NCBI RefSeq assembly: GCF_014648255.1
Contig: NZ_BMQT01000011.1
Location: 124,001-188,000 of the forward strand
Source of the DNA: Nocardioides albus
GTDB lineage: Bacteria > Actinomycetota > Actinomycetes > Propionibacteriales > Nocardioidaceae
Direction of reading: 5' to 3'
DNA length: 64,000 bases
This document shows, piece after piece, positions 1-7,258 of this stretch (position 1 is its first letter; each line of letters starts with the position of its first letter). Below the pieces are notes generated by a model. The model saw only the letters and a program-made list of their open reading frames with translations. It was not told the DNA's origin and did not search any database. The position numbers were made by a program, and so were the translations under genes.

Positions 1-1
1 C

Positions 2-307
2 AAGCCTCCCGACCAGTGGATCCCCGGCACCGTGATGGAGGACCAGCCGCTCTATCCGGCCAAGTGCACCGACAAGCGCGCCCAGCCCGGCTACGAGGGC
101 GACAACCCGATCATGCAGCGGGGTGTCAACATGGTGCCGAAGCCCGAGGGCGTCGAGAAGTACGTGACGTCCTACGACCCGAAGACCGGGCGCACGAAGC
201 TCCCCAACGGAAAGACGGTCACGATGTCCACCCCGACCGATGACGGAGGCCTGGTCTCCGCCCTGTCCGACGACTCCTGGCGATCGATGATCCTGGGAGA
301 GGAGTGA
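2..307 (+). CDS. Mce-family protein, C-terminal fragment (5' end outside window)
   Basis: The reading frame is open from the first base, so the gene begins upstream of the window. The visible 101 residues have the character of an Mce protein tail: a Pro/Gly-rich stretch with YDPKTGRTKLPNGK, ending DDSWRSMILGEE. Mce proteins are the substrate-binding components of actinobacterial lipid importers, and Mce4 imports cholesterol. The next two genes look like Mce-associated proteins. In M. tuberculosis these follow mce4F, so mce4F is the best guess from context. The stop overlaps the next start (GTGA). The fold-defining MlaD domain lies outside the window, so the call rests on tail and context. Confidence 0.6.
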   Translation, partial: KPPDQWIPGTVMEDQPLYPAKCTDKRAQPGYEGDNPIMQRGVNMVPKPEGVEKYVTSYDPKTGRTKLPNGKTVTMSTPTDDGGLVSALSDDSWRSMILGEE

Positions 308-900
308 GTCCGGTGCCAGAACCTGCTGAAGTGGCCCAAAACCGCCTCGACGTCAAGATGTCCGTCGCCAGACTCGGGCGGGTCAACACCGTGCTCGCGG
401 CGGTGGTGGTGATCCTGGTCGTGCTCGCGGCGGCAGTCTTCATCGGTGGCGCCCGGGTGCTGCCGTGGACGACACCGGCCGAGGCGGCGGCCGCCGACTA
501 CGACGAGGTGAAGTCCGTCGCCGAGGAGGGCGTGATCGCCTTTCTCGATGTCGACTACCGCGACATGGATCCGCGGATCCAGGCGGTCAAGGAGATCTCG
601 ACCGGCACCTTCGGCAAGGAGTACACGGCCATCGCCGAGCAGATCCGCCAGGCCGCGATCCCCGCGCAGACCGTCTCCAAGGGCAAGGTCAAGCAGGTCG
701 GCATCCGCGCGATCGGCTCGAAGAAGGCCGTCGTGCTCGTCGCCGTGGACTCCGTCGTGACCAGCAGCCAGACCGCTGAGCTGAAGAAGAGCGACGCCTG
801 CCCCTACGAGGGGGCGCGGTGCTCGAAGTACCGGTTCAAGGTGTCGCTGGACAAGACGAAGGACGGATGGCGCATGTCCGACCTGGCAGGAGTCAACTGA
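304..900 (+). CDS. Mce-associated membrane protein (Mas4A-like)
   Basis: 198 residues. A short cytoplasmic N-terminus is followed by one transmembrane segment at about residues 29-50 (VNTVLAAVVVILVVLAAAVF) and an extracytoplasmic domain of about 145 residues. That layout and the helical opening of the domain (DYDEVKSVAEEGV) are typical of Mas proteins encoded after mce genes. They are thought to stabilise or assist the Mce import complex. The GTG start at 304 overlaps the stop of the Mce gene, and the stop overlaps the next ATG, so the three are translationally coupled. Confidence 0.72.
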   Translation: MSPVPEPAEVAQNRLDVKMSVARLGRVNTVLAAVVVILVVLAAAVFIGGARVLPWTTPAEAAAADYDEVKSVAEEGVIAFLDVDYRDMDPRIQAVKEISTGTFGKEYTAIAEQIRQAAIPAQTVSKGKVKQVGIRAIGSKKAVVLVAVDSVVTSSQTAELKKSDACPYEGARCSKYRFKVSLDKTKDGWRMSDLAGVN

Positions 901-1739
901 TGACAGGCGTACGAGCGAACGGATCGGTCTCGGCGGGCCAGAAGGAGTGCCCCTTCTGCGCGGAGACGATCAAGGCGGCAGCGATCAAGTGCCGCTACTG
1001 CGGGTCCGACCTGCTGCCGCCCACCGACGAGCACGATGCCCCGGACGTACGTGGCGAGGGCGATGCTCCGCAGGAGACCGAGGCGCAGGCGGACGCTGAG
1101 CCTCCAGCTGAGGTTGAGGGTGAGAGCGCGACCGCGGAGCGTGCCGGATTCGTCGAACGGTGGCTGGGCGACGGTAGCCGGACGCTGACGGCGGTGCTCG
1201 GCGTACTCGTCCTGGTGGCCGGCGGCGTGCTCTGGCTGGCCGTCGACCGGGCGTCGAAGGACGATGTGGCGCCGAACGGTGAGCTGACCGCGGCCGGTTC
1301 CCGGGCGGCGATCATGGAGCACTCTGTCGGACTGACGCAGACGGTGATGTCCTACCAGGCCGCGAGCGCGGAGAAGGACATCGCGGCGGCGAAGAAGCTG
1401 ATGACGCCGCAGATGCAGAAGGACTACGAGAAGACGCTTCCCGGGGAGGACAAGCGCAAGGAGCAGGCCGACCTCGGCATCAAGGTCGACGCCGAGGTGG
1501 CGCCGCTCTCCGAGGAGGGCGCCAAGGCGGCCGAGGAGGGCAAGGCCTGCATCGACGAGGACTGTGCCGCCTCCATCATCTCGGCCACCGAGGACACTGC
1601 GTCGGTGCTGCTCTTCGTCAACCAGAGCGCGACCGCGCCGAAGACGAAGAACACCGTGGTCAGCCCGACCTGGGAGGTGCTGACGCTGGTCAAGGACGAC
1701 GGCGGCTGGCTGATCTCCGAGATGAAGGCTGCTTCCTAG
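900..1739 (+). CDS. Mce-associated protein with N-terminal zinc ribbon
   Basis: 279 residues from the ATG at 900, which overlaps the upstream stop (ATGA). The same frame is open upstream to 819, but the overlap favours 900. Residues about 15-35 carry a CPFC...CRYC pair, a rubredoxin-like zinc ribbon. An acidic linker, one transmembrane helix (about 100-120, LTAVLGVLVLVAGGVLWLAV) and an extracellular Mas-like domain follow. The order Mce-Mas-Mas matches the end of mce4 operons. The ribbon on the cytoplasmic side is the unusual part; its partner is unknown. This is the last gene before a KstR-type operator and a new transcription unit. Confidence 0.65.
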   Translation: MTGVRANGSVSAGQKECPFCAETIKAAAIKCRYCGSDLLPPTDEHDAPDVRGEGDAPQETEAQADAEPPAEVEGESATAERAGFVERWLGDGSRTLTAVLGVLVLVAGGVLWLAVDRASKDDVAPNGELTAAGSRAAIMEHSVGLTQTVMSYQAASAEKDIAAAKKLMTPQMQKDYEKTLPGEDKRKEQADLGIKVDAEVAPLSEEGAKAAEEGKACIDEDCAASIISATEDTASVLLFVNQSATAPKTKNTVVSPTWEVLTLVKDDGGWLISEMKAAS

Positions 1740-1786
1740 ATCTCGGCAGGCGGTCCCGTCGGGGGACCTCTCCATCCCTGCTATTG

Positions 1787-1800
1787 TAGAACGTGTTCTA
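1787..1800. promoter_or_regulatory. KstR operator, perfect match
   Basis: TAGAACGTGTTCTA fits the KstR consensus TNNAACNNGTTNNA exactly and is fully palindromic. It lies 25 bp before the start of the PPOX-family gene. A possible -10 (TAGTTT, 1799-1804) overlaps its right end, so binding would block RNA polymerase. Confidence 0.85.
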
Positions 1801-1824
1801 GTTTTGTTTGCTCGAGGAGGGCAC

Positions 1825-2301
1825 ATGGCCGGCTCCCGCCAGTCCGTACAGCTGACCGACGCCGAGATCGAGGACTTCCTCGGCTCGCAGATGAAGGTGC
1901 AGGTCGCGACCGTCGGTGCCGACGGGGCGCCGCACCTGACCACGCTGTTCTACGTGCTCGACGAGGGCAGGATCGCGTTCTGGACCTACGGCTCCTCGCA
2001 GAAGGTCCGCAACCTGCGACGCGACCCACGCGTCACCTGCCTGGTCGAGGACGGCGAGGACTACTTCGAGCTGCGCGGGGTGAGCATCACCGGCCGGGCG
2101 CGCCTGGTCGAGGACTACGAGGAGATCAAGGCGCTCGGGTCGCAGGTGATGGCCCGGATGGCCGGCGGTGCCGACCTGGGTGAGCTCGGCGAGGACCTGG
2201 TCTCGAAGCAGGCCTACAAGCGAGTCGGCATCGTCATCGAGCCCGACAAGATCGCAAGCTGGGACCACCGCAAGCTGGGCGCGCTGCCCGGCCAGGGCTG
2301 A
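1825..2301 (+). CDS. PPOX-class F420- or FMN-dependent oxidoreductase
   Basis: 158 residues. The start is the ATG at 1825, preceded by GAGGAGGG; the in-frame ATG at 1804 has no ribosome site. The split-barrel pattern of pyridoxamine-phosphate-oxidase-like proteins is visible: VATVGADGAPHLTTLFYVLDEG, then FWTYGSSQKVRNLRRDPRVTCLVEDG and the FELRGVSITGRA strand. Such proteins bind F420 or flavin and reduce diverse substrates. The gene starts a unit with a ferredoxin and two steroid dehydrogenases behind a KstR operator, so a steroid or steroid-CoA substrate is likely. Which cofactor it uses cannot be decided from sequence alone. Confidence 0.75.
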   Translation: MAGSRQSVQLTDAEIEDFLGSQMKVQVATVGADGAPHLTTLFYVLDEGRIAFWTYGSSQKVRNLRRDPRVTCLVEDGEDYFELRGVSITGRARLVEDYEEIKALGSQVMARMAGGADLGELGEDLVSKQAYKRVGIVIEPDKIASWDHRKLGALPGQG

Positions 2302-2333
2302 CTCAAGGACAGCGAAGGACAAAGGAGACGGAC

Positions 2334-2528
2334 ATGGCAAAGGTGATTGCGGACTTCGACCTGTGCGAGTCCAACGGGATGTGCGAGGCGTTCGCACCCG
2401 ACGTGTTCGAGATCGATGACGACGACTACCTGCAGATCGCGGACCCGACCGTGACCGACGAGAACCGCGACCGCGTCGAACAGGCCGTGGCCGGCTGTCC
2501 CAAGGCGGCCCTGAGGATCGAGGAGTAA
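2334..2528 (+). CDS. fdxD: 3Fe-4S ferredoxin (FdxD-like)
   Basis: 64 residues, acidic. The cysteines are Cys11, Cys17 and Cys55 followed by Pro (CESNGMC ... GCPKAAL). This C-x5-C...CP pattern has a non-cysteine in the position of the fourth ligand and is typical of [3Fe-4S] ferredoxins serving P450s. Length and sequence resemble Rv3503c (FdxD), which lies next to hsd4A near mce4 in M. tuberculosis, and the hsd4A homologue follows here by 6 bp. It probably passes electrons to a steroid P450 or to another oxidoreductase of the regulon; the exact partner is an inference. Confidence 0.82.
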   Translation: MAKVIADFDLCESNGMCEAFAPDVFEIDDDDYLQIADPTVTDENRDRVEQAVAGCPKAALRIEE

Positions 2529-2534
2529 CAGCAC

Positions 2535-3410
2535 GTGAGCGTCGACCTGAATGGCAAAGTCGCGATCGTCACCGGATCCGGAGCGGGTCTGGGACGGGCA
2601 GAGGCCGTGGCGCTGGCCCGGTCGGGTGCCCGGATCGTGCTCAACGACCTACCGGGTGCCGCCGAGGAGGCAGCCGAGGAGATCCGCGGCTTCGGCGGCG
2701 AGGCGGTGATCGCGGCCGGTGATGTGAGCGAGCGCGCGACGGCGGACGCGATGATGGCCGCGGCGGTCGACGGGTTCGGTGGCCTCGACATCGTGGTCAA
2801 CAACGCGGGCATCACCCGCGACAAGATGCTCTTCAACATGTCCGACGAGGAGTTCGACCTGGTCGTACGCGTGCACCTGCGCGGTCACTTCCTGCTGACC
2901 CGCAACGCCTCGACCCATTGGCGGTCGGTGGCCAAGTCGACCGGCGCGCCGGTGGATGCGGCGATCGTGAACACCTCCTCGGAGGCATTCCTGTCCGGTC
3001 CGCCGGGACAGGCCAACTACGGTGCCGCGAAGGCGGGGATCACCGCGCTGACGATGTCGACGGCCCGGTCGATGGGTCGTTCCGGCGTACGCGCCAACGC
3101 CATCTGCCCGCGGGCCGCGACCGCGATGACCGAAGGCGTGCTCACGGGTGACTCCTACGGTGCCGAGCACGTGGCGCCGCTGGTCACCTACCTCGCCTCC
3201 CCGGCCGCCGCCGCGATCACCGGGCAGGTCTTCGTCGTCTACGGCGGGATGATCGCCGTCCTGGCGCCGCCCACCGTGGCCGAGCGCTTCGACAACGCCG
3301 CCTGGGACCTGGAATCGCTCGACAAGCAGGTCGGTGGCTGGTTCGCCGACAGGGACCCCGAGGTCGGCTTCTCAGCCGACTCGATCATGCAGCTCAAGCT
3401 GAAGGACTAA
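2535..3410 (+). CDS. hsd4A: Short-chain dehydrogenase, Hsd4A type (17beta-HSD / 3-hydroxyacyl-CoA dehydrogenase)
   Basis: 291 residues with a GTG start 6 bp after the ferredoxin stop. NAD-binding motif TGSGAGLG (residues 14-21), NNAG near 91, and catalytic Ser and YxxxK (ANYGAAKAG). An unusual C-terminal tail of about 50 residues follows the Rossmann domain, as in Rv3502c (Hsd4A). Mycobacterial Hsd4A oxidises 17beta-hydroxysteroids and also acts on a side-chain 3-hydroxyacyl-CoA. The ferredoxin-hsd4A order matches M. tuberculosis, except that here the pair lies downstream of the mce genes. Confidence 0.8.
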   Translation: MSVDLNGKVAIVTGSGAGLGRAEAVALARSGARIVLNDLPGAAEEAAEEIRGFGGEAVIAAGDVSERATADAMMAAAVDGFGGLDIVVNNAGITRDKMLFNMSDEEFDLVVRVHLRGHFLLTRNASTHWRSVAKSTGAPVDAAIVNTSSEAFLSGPPGQANYGAAKAGITALTMSTARSMGRSGVRANAICPRAATAMTEGVLTGDSYGAEHVAPLVTYLASPAAAAITGQVFVVYGGMIAVLAPPTVAERFDNAAWDLESLDKQVGGWFADRDPEVGFSADSIMQLKLKD

Positions 3411-3421
3411 AAGGAGCAGAG

Positions 3422-4180
3422 ATGGCACGTCTCGAGGGCAAGATCGCGATCGTCACCGGTGGCGCGCAGGGGCAAGGGGCTGCGATCGCGCGCGCCTTCG
3501 TCTCCGAGGGCGCGAAGGTGGTGATCGCCGACGTGGCCGACGAGCCGGGCAAGCTGCTCGCCGACTCGCTGGGCGAATCGGCGCTGTTCGTGCACCACGA
3601 CGTGAGCTCGGAGGAGTCCTGGACCGCGCTGGTAGCACAGACCGCGGAGACGTACGGGCCTGTAAACGTCCTCGCCAACAACGCCGGGATCCTGCGCTTC
3701 GGTGAGATCCTGACCCAGCCGGTCGAGGAGTTCGAGCTGCTGTGGCGGGTCAACACCCTCGGCTGCTTCCTCGGGATGCGCTCGGTCATCTCGACGATGA
3801 AGGAGAACGGCGGCGGCTCGATCATCAACGCGTCCTCGATCGAGGGCCTGGCCGGGATGGCGTTCGTGGCGGGCTACACCTCGACCAAGTTCGCCATCCG
3901 CGGCATGACCAAGGCCGCGGCCCTCGAGCTCGGCCCCAACGGCATCCGGGTCAACTCCGTCCACCCCGGCATGATCGACACCCCGATGACCCGTGGTGTC
4001 GGCGCCGACGACGCCGCCATGGAGTTCGGCGCCTCCAAGGTCGCCCTCAAGCGCGTCGGCCACCCCGAGGACATCGCGCCGTTGTACGTCTACCTCGCCT
4101 CCGACGAGTCCGGCTTCGTGACTGGCGCCGAGATCGCCATCGACGGCGGCGCCACCGCCACCCACGCCTACGGCGGCTGA
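3422..4180 (+). CDS. 3alpha(20beta)-hydroxysteroid dehydrogenase-like SDR (FabG3 type)
   Basis: 252 residues, start preceded by AAGGAG. Motifs: TGGAQGQG cofactor loop, NNAG, SSIEG with catalytic Ser, and YTSTK. The run INASSIEGLAGM and the segment NGIRVNSVHPGMIDTPMT closely resemble M. tuberculosis Rv2002 (FabG3), an NADH-dependent 20beta-HSD. It probably interconverts a keto and hydroxyl group on the steroid. It is the last gene of the unit that starts at the 1787 operator and is followed at once by a repeat array that could act as terminator. Confidence 0.75.
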   Translation: MARLEGKIAIVTGGAQGQGAAIARAFVSEGAKVVIADVADEPGKLLADSLGESALFVHHDVSSEESWTALVAQTAETYGPVNVLANNAGILRFGEILTQPVEEFELLWRVNTLGCFLGMRSVISTMKENGGGSIINASSIEGLAGMAFVAGYTSTKFAIRGMTKAAALELGPNGIRVNSVHPGMIDTPMTRGVGADDAAMEFGASKVALKRVGHPEDIAPLYVYLASDESGFVTGAEIAIDGGATATHAYGG

Positions 4181-4188
4181 CCCGCCCC

Positions 4189-4282
4189 GGCCGAAGCGTC
4201 ACCCCCGTCGGCCGAGGCGTCACGTAGGTTGGCCGAGGCGTCACACTGGTGACGCCTCGGTCGACGCAAGCGACGTCTCGGC
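4189..4282. repeat. 21-bp-period ladder repeat array, family A, copy 1
   Basis: Three direct cores of GCCGARGCGTCAC type begin at 4190, 4211 and 4232. Two inverted cores begin at 4249 and 4270. Spacing within each arm is exactly 21 bp. The inner pair makes a 12-bp perfect hairpin (4233-4244 with 4249-4260, loop ACTG). The next pair (4211 with 4270) is nested around the same centre, 4246.5. It lies at the 3' end of the SDR gene. Confidence 0.9.
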
Positions 4283-4372
4283 ATGGGAATTGGCCGTGTA
4301 GAGGGACCGGTCTGCGGCATACTGCGCGAGAGGGTCTCAGTCAGCAGGGACGAACCGAAGGTCAACTGAAAC

Positions 4373-5533
4373 GTGTCTCGACGGCGCAGCGCGTACGCCA
4401 CCGTGGTGGTCCTGGGTGTCCTCGCGTTCTTCTACAGCCTGGCCTTGGCGATTCCGGTCTCCGTGGAGGCCGTCTGGCAGCTCTGGGAGACCCGGGGCCT
4501 GAACTGGATGGGCGTGCTGGTGGGCCGGATGGTGGACGGCTTCACGTTCTTGTGGGGGTCGGCGGTCACCCACGGGGGCTACGTCGTCACGCCGGTCTCC
4601 ATATGGCCGACGGTCGTGTTCGTCGTGCTCCTCGCGTCGCTGGTCTATCTGAGCCTGCGCACTGCCTCCGAGAACGCGTATTCAGTGGCCGGCCGGGTGC
4701 TGTGCGCAAGTGTTCTCACCGGTGGCCTGACGAATCTCTTCGTGGTCCTGCAGGCCACCGCAGGTGGTAGAGGAGGTCTCGACGCCCTGCCGTCGCTCAT
4801 CTGGGCGCTGCCCGACGACGGCATCTGGATCGGTGCGGTTATGGGTGTGCTGGGCGGGTACGCCGCGTTGGTGGCGGCCGCGTTCGGACAGGTCGCCTCC
4901 ATCGCCCTCCGCGCCGACGCAACGGACGATTCCGACATGTCGCCGAAAGAACCTCTCGAACACGTCGGGCGGGGACGAGCGATGCGGATCGCGACCTGGG
5001 GGACGCTGCCGCTGCTGGTGGTGGCTCTCGTGGGCGGGTTCGTCTGGGACTACGGGCCGGATGCGGATCCGTACGGCGCCCGCCTCGACTCGGTGCAAGC
5101 ATGGATACGCCTGGTCTGGTTCGGTCACGCCAGCCTGTCGGGACCGCACAACCCACACTCGCTCAGCGGTGAGTTCGACACCTCGGTCTGGCTGACTCGT
5201 ACGCTGAGCTCGGCTGTTCTGGTGGCGCTCGTGTGGCTTGTGATGCTGCTGATGGTCTCCCGTTGGCAGGGTGAGCGCAGGCCAGGTGTGCTTTGCGTCG
5301 TTGTGCAGTGCTGGGGTGTGGTCGCGGTGCTGGCCGCGCTCGTCGGGATGGTCGAAGGCGCACTCGTGCGCCAGGAGGCGTTCGCGACCACCGCTCCGCT
5401 CTGGGCGCTCGAGGTCGCCGGCCAAGGGGTCCGGTTCGGTGCCGTCTTCGGCTGGGCGACCGGCGTAGCCGTGATTCTCGCCCACCGATTCTCGAGAGGA
5501 GCTAGGGCCGATGCCGAAGCAGAGGGCGAGTGA
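4373..5533 (+). CDS. Multi-pass membrane protein, unknown function
   Basis: 386 residues, GTG start. I do not recognise a family. Hydrophobic segments near residues 8-28, 58-72, 79-95, 110-125, 150-180, 206-222, 278-298, 307-330 and 350-370 suggest eight or nine membrane helices. A charged cytoplasmic loop lies near 185-205 and a soluble loop near 225-275. The C-terminus is acidic (ADAEAEGE). It overlaps the next gene by 23 bp, so the two are probably co-expressed. No KstR operator precedes it. The pair is bracketed by two family A repeat arrays, which makes it look like a separate insert in the steroid locus. Confidence 0.55.
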   Translation: MSRRRSAYATVVVLGVLAFFYSLALAIPVSVEAVWQLWETRGLNWMGVLVGRMVDGFTFLWGSAVTHGGYVVTPVSIWPTVVFVVLLASLVYLSLRTASENAYSVAGRVLCASVLTGGLTNLFVVLQATAGGRGGLDALPSLIWALPDDGIWIGAVMGVLGGYAALVAAAFGQVASIALRADATDDSDMSPKEPLEHVGRGRAMRIATWGTLPLLVVALVGGFVWDYGPDADPYGARLDSVQAWIRLVWFGHASLSGPHNPHSLSGEFDTSVWLTRTLSSAVLVALVWLVMLLMVSRWQGERRPGVLCVVVQCWGVVAVLAALVGMVEGALVRQEAFATTAPLWALEVAGQGVRFGAVFGWATGVAVILAHRFSRGARADAEAEGE

Positions 5534-6350
5534 GGACAGCGCCTCGGAGCATGCCGGAAGGGGCTGGCTGATGTCGCTCGTGACGAAGCCGGCCGCCTGG
5601 GTCGTCGGCGTGATCCTGGTCGCGCTGGGGGCGACCTTCAGTTCCGGGTTGCAGAGCCTGTTCAGCGGTCTCCTGCCCGATGGCTGGAGCGAACCGGGCA
5701 GCGGCATCGAGATCGTCGATGTACGTCGGAAGCCGATGAGCGGATACGTGCTGATCCCGGACCTGCCGGCGCCCGGGTTCGAGGACTTCGCTGACGCGGT
5801 GTCCTCCGTGAACGACCCAGCATGGGAGGCGAACCACGAGTGGTATGCCGTGGACCATGTCGTCTGGGAGGTCACGCTCGTCGGCCGTCACGGCGACCCG
5901 GTAGTGATCACCGACCTACGTCCAGAGCGGACCGGTCCATGCACGAAGAAGCTCCCGCAGGGGATCCTCGTGAAGGACGTCCCCCAGGGTGAGGGCGAGA
6001 AGATCGAGATGGAGACCGCCATCGACGCGAACGTGCCGAGGCTCACCTCGGTCGATGATGGTTCGGCCTACTTCGACGACGGAACGGTCACGCTCGCCAA
6101 GGGCGAGACAGTGGTCATATCGATCGAGGCGACCAGTGGTGGGCCGACCTGCGAGTGGGTGTTCGAAGCCGACTACGTCGATCACGGCAAGCGCGAGACG
6201 ATGACGATCAAGGCGCCGGGCGATCGCCCGTTCGCGATCACCGGATTCGCCCACGACCGGGCTTACGAAACCACCTGGGATATTGGCTGCAAACGCGCGA
6301 TGACGCCCGAGGAAGTGGCCGCGAGAACGCTACCGGCTGACTGTAGGTAG
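5511..6350 (+). CDS. Membrane-anchored extracytoplasmic protein, unknown function
   Basis: 279 residues. One N-terminal hydrophobic helix (about residues 26-46, WVVGVILVALGATFSSGL) is followed by an extracytoplasmic domain of about 230 residues with alternating beta-like segments and paired cysteines (near 143, 205 and the C-terminal DCR). No catalytic motif is recognisable. Overlap with the upstream membrane gene suggests they form one two-component unit. The start could instead be the ATG at 5572, just before the helix. Confidence 0.55.
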   Translation: MPKQRASEDSASEHAGRGWLMSLVTKPAAWVVGVILVALGATFSSGLQSLFSGLLPDGWSEPGSGIEIVDVRRKPMSGYVLIPDLPAPGFEDFADAVSSVNDPAWEANHEWYAVDHVVWEVTLVGRHGDPVVITDLRPERTGPCTKKLPQGILVKDVPQGEGEKIEMETAIDANVPRLTSVDDGSAYFDDGTVTLAKGETVVISIEATSGGPTCEWVFEADYVDHGKRETMTIKAPGDRPFAITGFAHDRAYETTWDIGCKRAMTPEEVAARTLPADCR

Positions 6351-6443
6351 GCCGAGACGTCACTGCAGTCGTCCGAGACGTCACGTACGTCGTTCGAGAC
6401 GGCAATGCGGTGACGTCTCGGCCTGCGGGGGTGACGTCTCGGC
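6351..6443. repeat. 21-bp-period ladder repeat array, family A, copy 2
   Basis: Direct cores (GCCGAGACGTCAC and variants) at 6351, 6372 and 6393; inverted cores at 6410 and 6431. The period is again exactly 21 bp and all pairs are centred on 6407.5. It occupies the whole gap between the convergent ends of the membrane protein gene and kstR, where a two-way terminator would be expected. Confidence 0.9.
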
Positions 6444-6446
6444 GTG

Positions 6447-7094
6447 TCAGCGCAGCAGGAGGCGTACGGCGACGTCGATCGACTTCTCGACGTCCTTCTC
6501 GTCCATCCGGCCGGTGACCCAGGAGATGAGGGCGGAGAGCCAGACGTCGGAGATGATCCGGATGATGGCGGCCTCCTCCTCCGTGACCTCGCCGAGGGTG
6601 GGGGTGCCGTGCATGGCGCGGGCGATGACGGTGGTCAGGCTGGTGCCGACCTCGTGGATCTCGCCGGTCACCGACTGGTCGGCGAACATGAAGGCGCGGA
6701 CCAGGGCCTCGGTGAGCTTGGGCTGCTTCTGCAGGGCGCGGGTGCGGCGGTTGAGGACGTACATGATCCGCTCGTGGGCGGTCTCGCCCGGCGTCGCGCG
6801 GATGGCGGAGCGGTCGACGTCCTTGGTGAACTCGCGCGCCAGCGCGGAGACCAACAGGTGGATCTTCGAGGGGAAGTAGCGGTAGAGGGTCCCGAGGGCG
6901 ACTTCGGCCTGCTCGGCGACGGCGCGCATCTGCACGGCGTCGAATCCACCCTCGGCCGCGAGCGAGATGGTGGCGTCGAGGATGCGCCGGCGGCGCTCTC
7001 GCTGGGCTGCCGAACCGCCGGTGGGTGCACTGGTCTGTGCGCCGGTCGGTGCGGCGTCGTCGGTGTTGCGTGGCTCCGTGCTGACGGACGTCAC
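6447..7094 (-). CDS. kstR: KstR, TetR-family repressor of steroid catabolism
   Basis: 215 residues with a GTG start preceded by AGGGGGGAC. After a disordered N-terminus, SAAQRERRRRILDAT and QMRAVAEQAEVALGTLYRYFPSK form the TetR helix-turn-helix (about residues 28-80). These runs are almost identical to M. tuberculosis KstR (Rv3574), and the C-terminus (RIISDVWLSALISWVTGR ... LDVAVRLL-like) also matches. KstR represses cholesterol genes and is released by a 3-oxo-cholestenoyl-CoA type ligand. It is divergent from fadE34, the same pairing as in M. tuberculosis. Two operators in the shared gap suggest autoregulation. Confidence 0.95.
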   Translation of the reverse strand: MTSVSTEPRNTDDAAPTGAQTSAPTGGSAAQRERRRRILDATISLAAEGGFDAVQMRAVAEQAEVALGTLYRYFPSKIHLLVSALAREFTKDVDRSAIRATPGETAHERIMYVLNRRTRALQKQPKLTEALVRAFMFADQSVTGEIHEVGTSLTTVIARAMHGTPTLGEVTEEEAAIIRIISDVWLSALISWVTGRMDEKDVEKSIDVAVRLLLR

Positions 7095-7166
7095 TGGTGT
7101 CCCCCCTAGGACTATGACCGGATCTCGGTCGGTGGCTCTCAGGCTAACCGCATCGGCACCTGAGAG

Positions 7167-7180
7167 TGAAACACGTTCTT
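7167..7180. promoter_or_regulatory. KstR operator, one mismatch
   Basis: TGAAACACGTTCTT matches TNNAACNNGTTNNA except for the last base. It is 73 bp upstream of the kstR start and probably serves autorepression. Confidence 0.65.
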
Positions 7181-7195
7181 CCGTGAGTCTAGACT

Positions 7196-7209
7196 TGTAA
7201 CACGTTCTA
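7196..7209. promoter_or_regulatory. KstR operator, perfect match
   Basis: TGTAACACGTTCTA fits the consensus exactly. It is 29 bp downstream of the kstR-side site (start to start), about 50 bp before fadE34. Confidence 0.85.
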
Positions 7210-7258
7210 CATCAGGCTCTATTCCAGACAAGGCCCTGGAAAATAGTAGGAGGTCCCC

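Noticed and set aside
4189..4282. Mobile-element ends or attachment site
   Set aside because: There is no transposase or integrase in the window and no target duplication. The same arrays occur at several gene ends in different sequence families.
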